From: Candidatus Denitrolinea symbiosum
GTDB lineage: Bacteria; Chloroflexota; Anaerolineae; Anaerolineales; Villigracilaceae
Assembly (NCBI GenBank): GCA_017312345.1
Contig: BLAA01000004.1
Coordinates: forward strand, 62,001-126,000
Length of the DNA: 64,000 nt
Reading direction: 5' to 3'
Of the stretch, positions 33,092-41,596 are shown piece after piece. The translations under genes were made by a program, and so were the position numbers. The number at the start of each line of letters is the position of its first letter. The first letter of the stretch is position 1. The notes under the pieces were generated by a model that had not been told where the DNA came from, ran no database searches, and was given only the letters and a program-made list of their open reading frames with translations.

Positions 33092-33700
33092 TTATAACCG
33101 CCCTTCAATCGCTTTCCTCAACTCCTCCTGCACAGACTGCCAATCACGGGAGGCGTCCACCACGCGCCAGCGGACGGGGTCCTGCCCCGCCATCTCCAGA
33201 TATCCCGCGCGGACGCGGCGGTGGAAGTCCACGGTGTAGGCGTCGAGACGGTTCCACTCGTCCGCCTTTTGCTTGCGCTTTAGTCCGATCTCCACGTCCA
33301 CGTCGAGCAGGATCGTCAGGTCGGGGACGAGTCCGCCGGTGGCGTAGTGGACCAGCGCCCGCACCTGCTCCAGCTCCTGCTGGTGTCCGTAGCCCTGGTA
33401 GGCCAGCGTCGAATCGTAGTAGCGGTCGGAGAGAACGATCTCGCCCAGCGCCAGCCGCGGGCGGATGACCTGCTCCACGAACTGCGCCCGCGCCGCCTGG
33501 TAGAGCAGCGTCTCTGTGCGGGGATGCATCTCCGTGTTTTTCAGGTCATGCAAAATCTCGCGGATCTGCTCGCCGATGGACGTCCCGCCCGGTTCGCGCG
33601 TCGGGAAGATGACGCGTCCGCGCTCGCGAAAATATTCCACGAGGTAGGGGATGTGACTGGTCTTGCCAGAACCTTCTGGACCTTCGAGGGTGATGAACAT
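33092..33700 (-). CDS. tmk: Thymidylate kinase
   Basis: 202 aa. Phosphorylates dTMP. FITLEGPEGSGKTSHIPYLV is the P-loop, VIFPTREPGGTSIGEQIREI the DR/EPG segment, SDRYYDSTLAYQGYGHQQEL the LID-side motif, and ILLDVDVEIGLKRK the acceptor strand. Start 33700 gives the normal N-terminus. The frame stays open for 31 more codons through a purine-rich 7-bp repeat array; that extension is unlikely to be translated. Confidence 0.94.
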   Translation of the reverse strand: MFITLEGPEGSGKTSHIPYLVEYFRERGRVIFPTREPGGTSIGEQIREILHDLKNTEMHPRTETLLYQAARAQFVEQVIRPRLALGEIVLSDRYYDSTLAYQGYGHQQELEQVRALVHYATGGLVPDLTILLDVDVEIGLKRKQKADEWNRLDAYTVDFHRRVRAGYLEMAGQDPVRWRVVDASRDWQSVQEELRKAIEGRL

Positions 33701-33708
33701 GGTGATGA

Positions 33709-33752
33709 AGAGAGTAGAGAAAAGAGAACAGGGAGCAGTGAATCGAGAGCAG
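33709..33752 (+). repeat. 7-bp drifting repeat (AGAGAGT-like) upstream of tmk
   Basis: Purine-rich units AGAGAGT, AGAGAAA, AGAGAAC, AGGGAGC, then AGAGCAG, AGAGCC. A second, pyrimidine-rich array CTGCTCT, CTGCTCT, CTACTCT follows at about 33771-33799 and is its rough complement, so the pair can form a long imperfect hairpin. Confidence 0.75.
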
Positions 33753-33770
33753 AGAGCCGCGTCAGAAGAC

Positions 33771-33799
33771 ACTGCTCTCTGCTCTCCAGTCATCTACTC
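33771..33799 (+). repeat. 7-bp repeat (CTGCTCT) at the 3' end of the R3H gene
   Basis: CTGCTCT, CTGCTCT, CCAGTCAT, CTACTCTCT. On the minus strand it supplies the last Arg-Glu codons and the TAG of the R3H-domain gene. Confidence 0.75.
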
Positions 33800-35437
33800 T
33801 CTAAAAATCCTCACGTGCCTGCGCGGTTCCTTCCCGTACGAGTGGCTCACCAACTCCGCGCTGCGCGCCATCTCGTGTTGGAGTCTCCGCACGAGCGAGG
33901 GACCAGGCGGCAGGTCTACCCAGCGCTCGCCGTTGAGGACGGCGGCGATGGCGGCCTGCGTCTGGTCGCGGACGTTGTCGAGTTCGCTGCTTCGGGCGGT
34001 CACGCCTTCGGACGGCAGGTTGAACAGGTCGCCCATGAACTGGTCCACTTGCGCGACGGTGTTGGCGCGCAGCACATAGATGGGCATGCCGCGCGCTTCG
34101 GCGTCCATGATGGTGGCCTGGCGGTCGCGGTAGTAGGCGCGCAGGGTGACGAGCGCGTCGGCCTCGTCCACATCGCGGACGATGACGGCCGGCACGCCGA
34201 ACCGTTTGGCGGCCTGCTGCAGGCGGTTGCGCGCCACGCCGTACGGATAGACGCGGACGGTCTTCATCGCCAGCGCGGAGGCAGGGGCGGCGGGCGCGGA
34301 GTCGACGCGCGAGGCGGGACGCGTCTCCTCGACGGCCGCGGCCGGTTGACGTCCCGTCGAAGATCCCGACGTTTTTCCGGGACGGCGAGGCGTGGGTTTC
34401 GTCGGCTCTTTCGCGTCCAGTCTGAACCCGGGGGCGGGCGCGGCCTTCTCGATCTTGATCTGCCCCTCGGGGTCGCGCGTGCGGATTTCGGGCGGCAGCG
34501 GGAAGCCGCGCAGGAGCGCGTCGACCGAGGCCATGATATCGGTGTGGACGGCGAAGCGGTCGCGGGTCTGGATCTCGACGAGGACGTCGAAGGTGGGCGG
34601 GGCGCGTCGTTCCAGCACCGTCTTCTGCGTCCCGCGGCGGCGCGCTTCCTCGTCGGAGAGGGTCACCGCTTCGATGCCGCCGACGAGGTCGGAGAGGGTC
34701 GGGTTCAGCAGCAGGTTGTCGAGCGTGTTGCCGTGCGCCGTGCCGATGAGTTGGACGCCGCGCTCGGCGATGGTGCGCGCCGCCAGGGTTTCGAGTTCTC
34801 GGCCGATCTCGTCAATGACGATGACTTCGGGGTTGTGGTTTTCCACCGCCTCGATCATCACCTCGTGCTGGAGAGTCGGCGCTTTGACCTGCATGCGCCG
34901 CGCCTTGCCCACTGCGGGATGCGGCACGTCGCCGTCGCCGCCGATCTCGTTGGAGGTGTCCACGATGACGACGCGTTTGGTCTCGGCCAGGATGCGGGCG
35001 GCCTCGCGCAGGAGGGTGGTCTTGCCCACGCCGGGGCGTCCGAGGATGAGCAGCGACTTGCCCGAGTTGACGATGTCTTCGATGATGTCAATCGTCCCGT
35101 AGACGGCGCGGCCGACGCGCAGGGTAAGGCCGACCACGGCGTCGCGCCGGTTGCGGATGGCGGAGAGGCGATGGAGGGTGCGTTCGAGTCCGGCGCGGTT
35201 GTCGGCGTCGAATTCGCCCACGCGTTCGTCCACATAGTCAATTTCGGCGCGGGTCACTTCAGCCTCGCGCAGGATGATCTCGCGGTCCACGAAGCGCGCC
35301 GTAGGGACGCGTCCGAGGTCGAGGATGATTTCGAGCAGATTTTCGCTGTCGTTGGCTTTTTCGACCGCGTGCCGAACGGTGGCGGGGAGGATGTCCAACA
35401 GGGCATCGAGGTCGTCTGTGATTCGTTTTTGGTCCAT
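33794..35437 (-). CDS. SpoIIIAA-like AAA ATPase with R3H domain (Ycf45 type)
   Basis: 547 aa. LLILGRPGVGKTTLLREAAR is Walker A, VVIVDTSNEIGGDGDVPHPA and NPEVIVIDEIGRELETLAAR the Walker B region, as in SpoIIIAA and cyanobacterial/plastid Ycf45. After a Pro/Ser-rich linker comes VYPYGVARNRLQQAAKRFGV, and the C-terminus has a single-stranded nucleic acid-binding R3H motif (SLVRRLQHEMARSAELVSHS). Function is unproven; RNA or ssDNA handling is inferred. A TATAAT at 35565-35570 (minus strand) may be its promoter, with a leader crossing a GTGTCAG repeat. Confidence 0.88.
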   Translation of the reverse strand: MDQKRITDDLDALLDILPATVRHAVEKANDSENLLEIILDLGRVPTARFVDREIILREAEVTRAEIDYVDERVGEFDADNRAGLERTLHRLSAIRNRRDAVVGLTLRVGRAVYGTIDIIEDIVNSGKSLLILGRPGVGKTTLLREAARILAETKRVVIVDTSNEIGGDGDVPHPAVGKARRMQVKAPTLQHEVMIEAVENHNPEVIVIDEIGRELETLAARTIAERGVQLIGTAHGNTLDNLLLNPTLSDLVGGIEAVTLSDEEARRRGTQKTVLERRAPPTFDVLVEIQTRDRFAVHTDIMASVDALLRGFPLPPEIRTRDPEGQIKIEKAAPAPGFRLDAKEPTKPTPRRPGKTSGSSTGRQPAAAVEETRPASRVDSAPAAPASALAMKTVRVYPYGVARNRLQQAAKRFGVPAVIVRDVDEADALVTLRAYYRDRQATIMDAEARGMPIYVLRANTVAQVDQFMGDLFNLPSEGVTARSSELDNVRDQTQAAIAAVLNGERWVDLPPGPSLVRRLQHEMARSAELVSHSYGKEPRRHVRIFRE

Positions 35438-35439
35438 AA

Positions 35440-35460
35440 GTGTCAGGTGTCAGGTGTTGG
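35440..35460 (+). repeat. 7-bp tandem repeat GTGTCAG
   Basis: GTGTCAG, GTGTCAG, GTGTTGG. It ends 3 bp from the start codon of the R3H gene. Confidence 0.75.
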
Positions 35461-35643
35461 GGAGGCCATGATGTACTTGCGCCGCGCGAGCCTGGGGACG
35501 CGGCTTACAGGTTAGAAGGAGGCGTGGGACATGACGGGGTACCTGCCAATCGGCGATGATGAGCATATTATACGAGGAATATTCGAGTTGCCGGGGATTG
35601 CGGCGTTCCCATCCATGGCGGCAGCAAGGTCGGGAATTTTTCG

Positions 35644-35661
35644 GCGCGAATGCCGCGAATT
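35644..35661 (+). repeat. 9-bp repeat GCGCGAATG/CCGCGAATT
   Basis: Two units with the CGCGAAT core seen at 14823-14849. Confidence 0.5.
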
Positions 35662-35677
35662 TGCGCCAGATGGGGGA

Positions 35678-35705
35678 TTGACGCCTCGTGAGGAGGAAGT
35701 AAAAT
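35678..35705 (+). promoter_or_regulatory. Promoter of the secreted protein gene at 35741
   Basis: TTGACG (35678-35683), 16 bp, TAAAAT (35700-35705). Confidence 0.65.
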
Positions 35706-35740
35706 GCGGAGCTATTCGCCAAATTGTAAAGGAGCAAAAA

Positions 35741-36166
35741 ATGAAAAAATTTTTCGTACGCTCGATCCTGATCGTCATCGTGGTCTCCGCTTTTGCGCTC
35801 ACCAGCCAGGCTTTGGCGGCGACCGCCCCTCCAAAATGGATGAACAGCCATTTTGTAGTGGGAAAGGGAATTGTCTTTAATTTCTCCTATGATGCCTCCC
35901 ATTTACGCAGCCCAAATATTCATGGCGCCACGATCACCATTCACGGTAATTCCTATCCGCTCGCGTGCGTGGTCGTCACCGAAAAGACCACGATCTCCTG
36001 CACTTTGCGCGGCGGTTTGACTGAATTTGCCGGCGATTCGGGGAGCATTCATCTTCTTGGTTACTGGTACAGCGTCATCATCCCGAATAAATCGGAGAAG
36101 ATAGCCCCGCTGAACACTCCGTCGCCCACGCCGCTCCCCTCTCCCACCATGCCTCCGCTGCTTTAA
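35741..36166 (+). CDS. Small secreted hypothetical protein
   Basis: 141 aa. KKFFVRSILIVIVVSAFALT with SQALAA is a signal peptide. The mature part is beta-rich with a Cys pair (PLACVVVTEKTTISCTLRGG) that probably forms a disulfide, and it ends in a Thr/Pro tail (NTPSPTPLPSPTMPP). AAAGGAG precedes ATG 35741, which decides the start over upstream in-frame ATGs. No family is recognised. Confidence 0.7.
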   Translation: MKKFFVRSILIVIVVSAFALTSQALAATAPPKWMNSHFVVGKGIVFNFSYDASHLRSPNIHGATITIHGNSYPLACVVVTEKTTISCTLRGGLTEFAGDSGSIHLLGYWYSVIIPNKSEKIAPLNTPSPTPLPSPTMPPLL

Positions 36167-36229
36167 TCGGCGGCTCACGAATGAGCGCTGCGCGCGCTTT
36201 CGTGAAATAGTGATCGTTCGTTTTTACGC

Positions 36230-36264
36230 ACGGGACAGAGACTATAAGCCTCTGTCCCGTTTTT
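36230..36264 (+). terminator. Terminator of the secreted protein gene
   Basis: ACGGGACAGAG/CTCTGTCCCGT hairpin followed by five T. Confidence 0.9.
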
Positions 36265-36491
36265 CATTTGACGTTCAAGGGAGCTCCGTTTTTGACGGGA
36301 AATTTCCTTTTAATACGAAGGGTCACGACCCACAGGGCGCTTCGCGGAGTCTACAAAGGAAAATCCTGTGAGATAGGCGCGGCTCCATCCTTTGAGCGTC
36401 TTTGTGTTTGGCTCTTTCCCGTTAATTGCAGGAGAGCCTTAACTCTTTTTTGTACACGGATTTACGGATTCATTTTCAATGAAATCCAGGC

Positions 36492-36522
36492 GAACATTCA
36501 AAATTCTCGGTTTTGAATGTTC
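36492..36522. terminator. Perfect inverted repeat, likely terminator near the gltD-like gene
   Basis: GAACATTCAAAA/TTTTGAATGTTC with a 7-nt loop, 65 bp past the stop of the minus-strand oxidoreductase. Confidence 0.6.
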
Positions 36523-36586
36523 TTCGCGATCTTAGCGGCAGGAAGTGGTTTTTTTAGCGGCGTTTTCCGTGTCTTTAAAGCTCTCT

Positions 36587-38041
36587 CTAATCTCCGCTTG
36601 CGCTTTTTTTCCGCAGATATTCGTCAATTGCCCAGGCCGCTTTGCGCCCGCCAACCATGGCGGTGACGACCAGGTCGGGGCCCGTCACACAGTCTCCGCC
36701 GGAGAAGACGCCCTCGCGGGTGGTCGCGCCGGTGGCTTTGTCTTTGACGGCGATCAGCCCCCAGTTGTGGACTTCGAGGTCGGGCGTGGTCTTCCCGATG
36801 ATCGGGTCGGGCCAGTAGCCGAGGGCAAGGATGGCTGTGTCGCAGGCGACGCTGAAGTTCGAGCCTTCGATGGGGACGGGTTTTCGGCGTCCCTTCGCGT
36901 CGGGTTCGCCCAGTTTCATTTCAAGACATTCCACCGCCGCCAGTTTTCCGTCGGGGCCGGCGATGAATTTGACCGGCTGGGTGAGGAAGCGGTATTTGGC
37001 GCCCTCGTCTTTCGCCATCTTGCGGTCTTTCTTTCCGCCGGGCATTTCGTTTTCGGTGCGGCGGTAGAGACAGGTGACCTCCTCGGCTCCGAGGCGCAGG
37101 GCGGTGCGCAGGCAGTCCGAGGCGGTGTCGCCGCCGCCGATGACCACCACCCGCTTTCCCATCTCCAGGGGCTGGAGCATGTCGGGCGGGAGCAGGTCGC
37201 GCTCCACGTTGCCGCGGATGAGGAAGTCGGTGGCTTCGTAGACGCCGGGCAGGTCGGTGCCGGGCGTGTCTTCCATTTTCGCGTCGATCTCCGAGCCGAC
37301 GCCGATGAAGACCGCGTCGAAGCCCTCGGCGAATAACTCGTCAATGGTCTTGTCTTTGCCGATGTAGGTGTTGGGGACGAACTTAACCCCGGCGCGCTCG
37401 AACTCCTCCCATTTTTCCTGCCAGACGTTTTTGGGAAGTTTGAAGTTGGGGATGCCGTAGACGAGCAGACCGCCCGGCGCGGGCTTGGACTCGAAGATGG
37501 TCGCTTCGTGTCCGCGCTGGACGAGTTGGTCGGCGCAGCCCAGCCCGGCGGGTCCGGCCCCGATGATGGCGACCCGCTTTCCCGTCGGCGCGCCGACCGG
37601 CAGGATGCGTCCCGCGTGGCGGCGTTTGTAGTCCACCGAAAAGACTTCGAGTTCGCCGCACAGGACGGGCGTCTGGTGTTTGTTCAGCACGCACGAACCC
37701 TGGCAGAGCGCCTCGTGCGGGCAGACGCGTCCGCAAATTTCGGGCAGGGAACTGGTCTGGTGATAGAGGTCGGCGGCTTCCTCGAAGCGTCCATGCTCGA
37801 TGAGCCACATCGCGGACGGGATGTCGTTGTGCGTGGGGCAGGCCGTCATGCACGGCGCGGGGTCGGGACAATGGATGCAGCGCGCGGCCTCCACCATGGC
37901 GCGTTCGGCGTCGAACTCGATGACCACGTCGTCGAAGTCGCAGGAACGCTCTTCGGGCGGGCGCAGGTCGAGATCGAAGAAAGGTTTGTTGGCGCGGGCT
38001 TTTCGGTCGATATCCAGGAATTCGCTTGGGACTGCCTGCAT
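36587..38041 (-). CDS. GltD-like NAD(P)H-dependent oxidoreductase (glutamate synthase small-subunit family)
   Basis: 484 aa. The N-terminal Fe-S region has CIHCPDPAPCMTACPTHNDI and ICGRVCPHEALCQGSCVL. FAD site: VAIIGAGPAGLGCADQLVQR; NAD(P) site: VVVIGGGDTASDCLRTALRL; and the closing GVFSGGDCVTGPDLVVTAMV. It feeds electrons from NADPH to a partner: the large glutamate synthase subunit, or an NfnB/pyrimidine reductase type partner. No gltB is adjacent, so the partner is unknown. GAGGAA precedes the ATG. Confidence 0.9.
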   Translation of the reverse strand: MQAVPSEFLDIDRKARANKPFFDLDLRPPEERSCDFDDVVIEFDAERAMVEAARCIHCPDPAPCMTACPTHNDIPSAMWLIEHGRFEEAADLYHQTSSLPEICGRVCPHEALCQGSCVLNKHQTPVLCGELEVFSVDYKRRHAGRILPVGAPTGKRVAIIGAGPAGLGCADQLVQRGHEATIFESKPAPGGLLVYGIPNFKLPKNVWQEKWEEFERAGVKFVPNTYIGKDKTIDELFAEGFDAVFIGVGSEIDAKMEDTPGTDLPGVYEATDFLIRGNVERDLLPPDMLQPLEMGKRVVVIGGGDTASDCLRTALRLGAEEVTCLYRRTENEMPGGKKDRKMAKDEGAKYRFLTQPVKFIAGPDGKLAAVECLEMKLGEPDAKGRRKPVPIEGSNFSVACDTAILALGYWPDPIIGKTTPDLEVHNWGLIAVKDKATGATTREGVFSGGDCVTGPDLVVTAMVGGRKAAWAIDEYLRKKSASGD

Positions 38042-38236
38042 GGGGGTTCCTCATTAATAATGCTGAATTACAACGATGATACCGAATCTAATTGGATGGA
38101 TGAAGGCGAAAATGTCACCAAACCCGACGACAATCGTCACATGTCGCCTGGGCGATTTTACCCGCTTTTTGTCCGATTTTGCGGGGGCGGCGCGCGGGCG
38201 GAGTGTAAGGATTTCGTAAATTTTTCCGCCTGCGGC

Positions 38237-38264
38237 TTGCCGCTCCTTGCGAAGCGGGTAGAAT
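38237..38264 (+). promoter_or_regulatory. Promoter of the MacA/MacB operon
   Basis: TTGCCG (38237-38242), 16 bp, TAGAAT (38259-38264), 22 nt before the first ATG. Confidence 0.6.
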
Positions 38265-38286
38265 AGGCTTGTCGGAGGACAATTGT

Positions 38287-39570
38287 ATGATGCAATTTCT
38301 CAAAACCAGAAAAAAGATCGTGATCCTCGTCGTTGTGTTGGCCGCGTTGGGCCTGGCGTTCTTTGCCTGGCGCGGGCAGGGGAGCGCGCAGACGACGTAT
38401 CAAACCGTCAAAGTTGAACGAGGCGAACTGATCGCCACCGTCGGCGCGACCGGCACGGTACGCGCCCGCCAGAGCGCGACGCTCGTCTGGCAGACCGGCG
38501 GTTTGGTGGACAAAGTCAACGTCTCGGTGGGCGAGCGGGTGACGGCGGACGCCGTCCTCGCCTCTCTCGCGCCGAGGTCGGTCTCGCAGAACGTCATCCT
38601 CGCGCAGGCGGATCTCGCCAACGCGCAGCGCGCGCTCGACGACCTGATGGCTTCAGACACCGCCCGCGCCCAGGCGTGGATCGCCCTGCGCGCGTCCGAA
38701 ACCGCATACGACAACGCCAAAAGTAAATACGACGCGATGGAAACCGGCAACTATGAATATGAGCGCGTCGTCTACACCACGATACGCGGCAGGAAAGTCG
38801 CCACCCTTGAGACGGTCACTGTGGACCAGGTGGACGACCAGACCCTGGCGGACGCCAAAGCCGATATGGATCTCAAAAAAGCGCAGTACGACGACGCCCA
38901 GCGCGCCTACGACCGCCTGAAGGACGGGCCCAACTCGACCGACATCGCCGCCGCGCAGGCGCGCGTGGACGCGGCGCAGGCCACCCTCGACATGGCGCGC
39001 CTGACCGCGCCCTTCGCGGGGACGGTCACCGACGTCCGCCTTTTGCCCGGCGACCAGGTGACGGCCGGCATGGCCGGCTTCCGCGTGGACGATCTGTCTC
39101 ACCTGCTGGTGGACGTGGAACTGTCTGAGGTGGATATCAATCACGTCGCGGCGGGTCAACCCGTCACGCTCACGTTCGACGCGATCCTGGGGAAGGAGTA
39201 TCACGGCGAAGTGACGCAGGTGGCCGAGGCGGGGAACGTGGTGCAGGGCGTGGTCAATTTCACCGTCACCGTCCGTATTATGGACGCGGATAAACAGGTG
39301 AAGCCCGGCATGACCGCGGCGGTTAATATCACGGTGAAGAAACTCGAAGACCAGATCCTCATCCCGAACCGCGCCGTCCGACTCGTGGACGGCAAGCGGG
39401 TGGTCTACGTTCTGCGGGACGGCAGCCCCGTCATGGTGGAGGTGAGTCTTGGGTCTTCGTCCGACACCGCGTCCGTGCTGGCAGGAGGCGGCGTCGAGGT
39501 GGGCGATCTCATCATCCTCAACCCGCCGGCCGCGTCCAGCGCGGGCGGCGGTCCGCCGTTCATGCGATAG
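38287..39570 (+). CDS. MacA/HlyD-type efflux adaptor subunit
   Basis: 427 aa. One N-terminal TM helix ([19 protein letters not shown]). The membrane-fusion-protein core has the split lipoyl motif ([20 protein letters not shown], then [20 protein letters not shown]), a long alpha-hairpin between them and the beta-barrel ([20 protein letters not shown]). It should link the MacB-type permease to an extracellular path, in a cell predicted to have no outer-membrane TolC. A GGAGG site lies 8 nt before ATG 38287. Confidence 0.9.
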   Translation: MMQFLKTRKKIVILVVVLAALGLAFFAWRGQGSAQTTYQTVKVERGELIATVGATGTVRARQSATLVWQTGGLVDKVNVSVGERVTADAVLASLAPRSVSQNVILAQADLANAQRALDDLMASDTARAQAWIALRASETAYDNAKSKYDAMETGNYEYERVVYTTIRGRKVATLETVTVDQVDDQTLADAKADMDLKKAQYDDAQRAYDRLKDGPNSTDIAAAQARVDAAQATLDMARLTAPFAGTVTDVRLLPGDQVTAGMAGFRVDDLSHLLVDVELSEVDINHVAAGQPVTLTFDAILGKEYHGEVTQVAEAGNVVQGVVNFTVTVRIMDADKQVKPGMTAAVNITVKKLEDQILIPNRAVRLVDGKRVVYVLRDGSPVMVEVSLGSSSDTASVLAGGGVEVGDLIILNPPAASSAGGGPPFMR

Positions 39571-39577
39571 AGGCGAT

Positions 39578-40282
39578 ATGGATCAAGACTGGGTGGTGGT
39601 CGCAAACGACCTGGTGAAAACCTATAAGATGGGCGAAGTGGAAGTGAACGCCCTGCGCGGCGCGTCGGTGAAGATCGCGCGCGGCGAGGTGGTCTCCATC
39701 ATGGGGCCGTCGGGATCGGGCAAATCCACGATGATGAACATCCTCGGCTGTCTCGACCGGCCGACCTCGGGCGAATACACGCTGGACGGGGAGGTGGTGG
39801 CGGCGATGACCGACGACCAGCTGGCGAGCGTCCGCAACCGCAAAGTGGGATTCGTCTTTCAGAGTTTCAACCTGCTCTCGCGCCAGACCGCGCTCTTCAA
39901 CGTGGAACTGCCGCTTCGTTACGCGGGCCGGGTGGAAAACCGGCGGCAGCGCGCCGCCGAAGCCTTGAAAGCGGTGGGACTTGAAGACCGTATGACGCAT
40001 CGTCCCACCGAACTTTCGGGCGGGCAACAGCAACGCGTCGCCATCGCGCGCGCCATCGTCAACCAGCCCGCCATCATCATGGCCGACGAGCCGACCGGCA
40101 ACCTCGACAGCAAGGTCGGTAAAGAGATCATGCAGTTGCTGCTCAGTCTGAACCGGGAACGCGGCGCCACGCTCATCATCGTCACGCACGACCCGCTCAT
40201 TGCCGAGCAGACCCAGCGCGTCGTCCGCCTGCACGACGGGCTGGTGGAGTTCGACGGGCTGGCGAAGGGAGGCGCGCAATGA
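39578..40282 (+). CDS. MacB-type ABC transporter ATP-binding protein
   Basis: 234 aa. Walker [22 protein letters not shown]-loop [11 protein letters not shown], signature [15 protein letters not shown], Walker [18 protein letters not shown]-loop IIVTHDP. It energises the permease that follows by ATPase action at the membrane. ATG 39578 lies 7 bp after the adaptor stop; the permease start overlaps its end (ATGA). Confidence 0.95.
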   Translation: MDQDWVVVANDLVKTYKMGEVEVNALRGASVKIARGEVVSIMGPSGSGKSTMMNILGCLDRPTSGEYTLDGEVVAAMTDDQLASVRNRKVGFVFQSFNLLSRQTALFNVELPLRYAGRVENRRQRAAEALKAVGLEDRMTHRPTELSGGQQQRVAIARAIVNQPAIIMADEPTGNLDSKVGKEIMQLLLSLNRERGATLIIVTHDPLIAEQTQRVVRLHDGLVEFDGLAKGGAQ

Positions 40283-41520
40283 ATTTCTCGCAGGCCATTC
40301 TCGAGGCCCTCGAAAGCCTCGGCTCGAACAAGATGCGCTCCGGCCTGACCGTGCTGGGAATCGTCATCGGCGTGGCGGCGGTGATCGCGATGCTGGCGGT
40401 CGGCACCGGCGCGCAGGATAGCATCACCGGCTCCATCAGCGGGATCGGGACGAACCTGCTCTTCGTCTTTCGCGGCGGCGGGCATATGGGCGGCGGGACG
40501 GAAGTCCGCAACCCCAAACCGTTGACGCTGCAGGATGCCGCGGCCATCGCGGACCCGTTCGCGGCCCCCTCGGTGGAACTGGTCGCGCCCGTCCTGCAAG
40601 ATAGTCTGCTCATCAGCGCCGCCGGGCAGACTGCCACCGTTAACGTCTCCGGCGTGACGCCCGACTACTTCCCGCTCCGCAACTATACGCTGACGGAAGG
40701 CGAGGCCATCACCGAAGAGAACCTGCTCGGGCGCGCCTCGGTGGCCGTGATCGGACCCGAGACCGCCGACACATTGTTCGGGCGCCATGACGGCCTCGTG
40801 GGCGAGCAGATCACCATCGAAGGGCAGCCCTTCCGCATTATCGGCGTGTTAAGCGCCAAAGGCGGCGGGATGTTTGGCTCGGAAGATAACCAGGTTTTGA
40901 TTCCATACAGCGCCGCGCAGACGCGCCTTATCCAGCGCCGCACACGCGACCAGGTGGACATGCTCCTCGTCCAGGTGGTGGATTCGGAATCCGTGCCGAG
41001 CGCGGTGGAGCAGGTCTCCGCCATTTTGCGGACGCGCCATCGCACCGAGATCGGCGCGGACGATTTCACCGTCTTCAGCCAGCAGGACTTCCTGCAAACT
41101 GCGGCTGCCATCACCAGCGTGTTGACGATCTTCCTCGGCGGCATCGCGGCCATCTCCCTGCTCGTGGGCGGCATCGGCATCATGAACATCATGCTGGTCT
41201 CCGTCACCGAACGGACGAAGGAGATCGGCCTGCGGAAGGCCCTCGGCGCGCGCAAACGCGACATCCTCATCCAGTTCCTGACCGAGTCCTCGCTGCTGAG
41301 TCTCTTTGGCGGCATCATCGGCATTCTCTTTGGATGGTTGATCTCGTTCATCGTGGAAAAGGTGGCCGTCGCTTCGGGGACTCCCTTTTACCCGCGCATC
41401 GGCCTCGACGCCATCCTGCTCGCGACCGTCTTCTCCGCGGCGGTGGGACTGTTCTTCGGCATCTACCCCGCCAACCGCGCCGCGAATTTGGAACCTGTGG
41501 AGGCGCTGCGGTACGAATAG
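40279..41520 (+). CDS. MacB-type ABC transporter permease (FtsX fold)
   Basis: 413 aa. A first TM helix ([20 protein letters not shown]), a long outer MacB-PCD domain (about 50-270) and three C-terminal TM helices, beginning [40 protein letters not shown] and [12 protein letters not shown] are the FtsX/MacB signature. Acts as mechanotransmitter for export of a peptide, lipid or drug. Confidence 0.94.
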   Translation: MNFSQAILEALESLGSNKMRSGLTVLGIVIGVAAVIAMLAVGTGAQDSITGSISGIGTNLLFVFRGGGHMGGGTEVRNPKPLTLQDAAAIADPFAAPSVELVAPVLQDSLLISAAGQTATVNVSGVTPDYFPLRNYTLTEGEAITEENLLGRASVAVIGPETADTLFGRHDGLVGEQITIEGQPFRIIGVLSAKGGGMFGSEDNQVLIPYSAAQTRLIQRRTRDQVDMLLVQVVDSESVPSAVEQVSAILRTRHRTEIGADDFTVFSQQDFLQTAAAITSVLTIFLGGIAAISLLVGGIGIMNIMLVSVTERTKEIGLRKALGARKRDILIQFLTESSLLSLFGGIIGILFGWLISFIVEKVAVASGTPFYPRIGLDAILLATVFSAAVGLFFGIYPANRAANLEPVEALRYE

Positions 41521-41534
41521 AACGACAATGAGCA

Positions 41535-41572
41535 AGAGACCAGGTTCCGCAAGAAACCTGGTCTCTTTTTTT
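41535..41572. terminator. Terminator of the MacAB-like operon
   Basis: AGAGACCAGGTT/AACCTGGTCTCT hairpin with seven T. One of at least three ACCAGGTT hairpins in the window. Confidence 0.9.
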
Positions 41573-41596
41573 GTTCGCGCGTGAAACTCGCGCAGG

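Larger units (their letters stand above)
36167..36586. other. Gene-poor spacer with two hairpins
   Basis: 420 bp. It holds a terminator (36230-36264), a short 8-bp repeat ACGGATTT/ACGGATTC (36456-36471) and a perfect 12-bp inverted repeat (36492-36522). An 82-codon open frame (36268-36516) has no RBS and runs into the inverted repeat; I do not call it. Confidence 0.6.

Noticed and set aside
33347..35515. A 722-codon open frame on the plus strand
   Set aside because: It lies opposite the tmk and R3H ATPase genes. Its composition (Arg/Gly/Asp/Val-rich, no motifs) is that of an antisense shadow in GC-rich DNA.
36268..36516. An 82-codon frame in the spacer before the gltD-like gene
   Set aside because: No RBS, low-complexity product, ends in a perfect inverted repeat.
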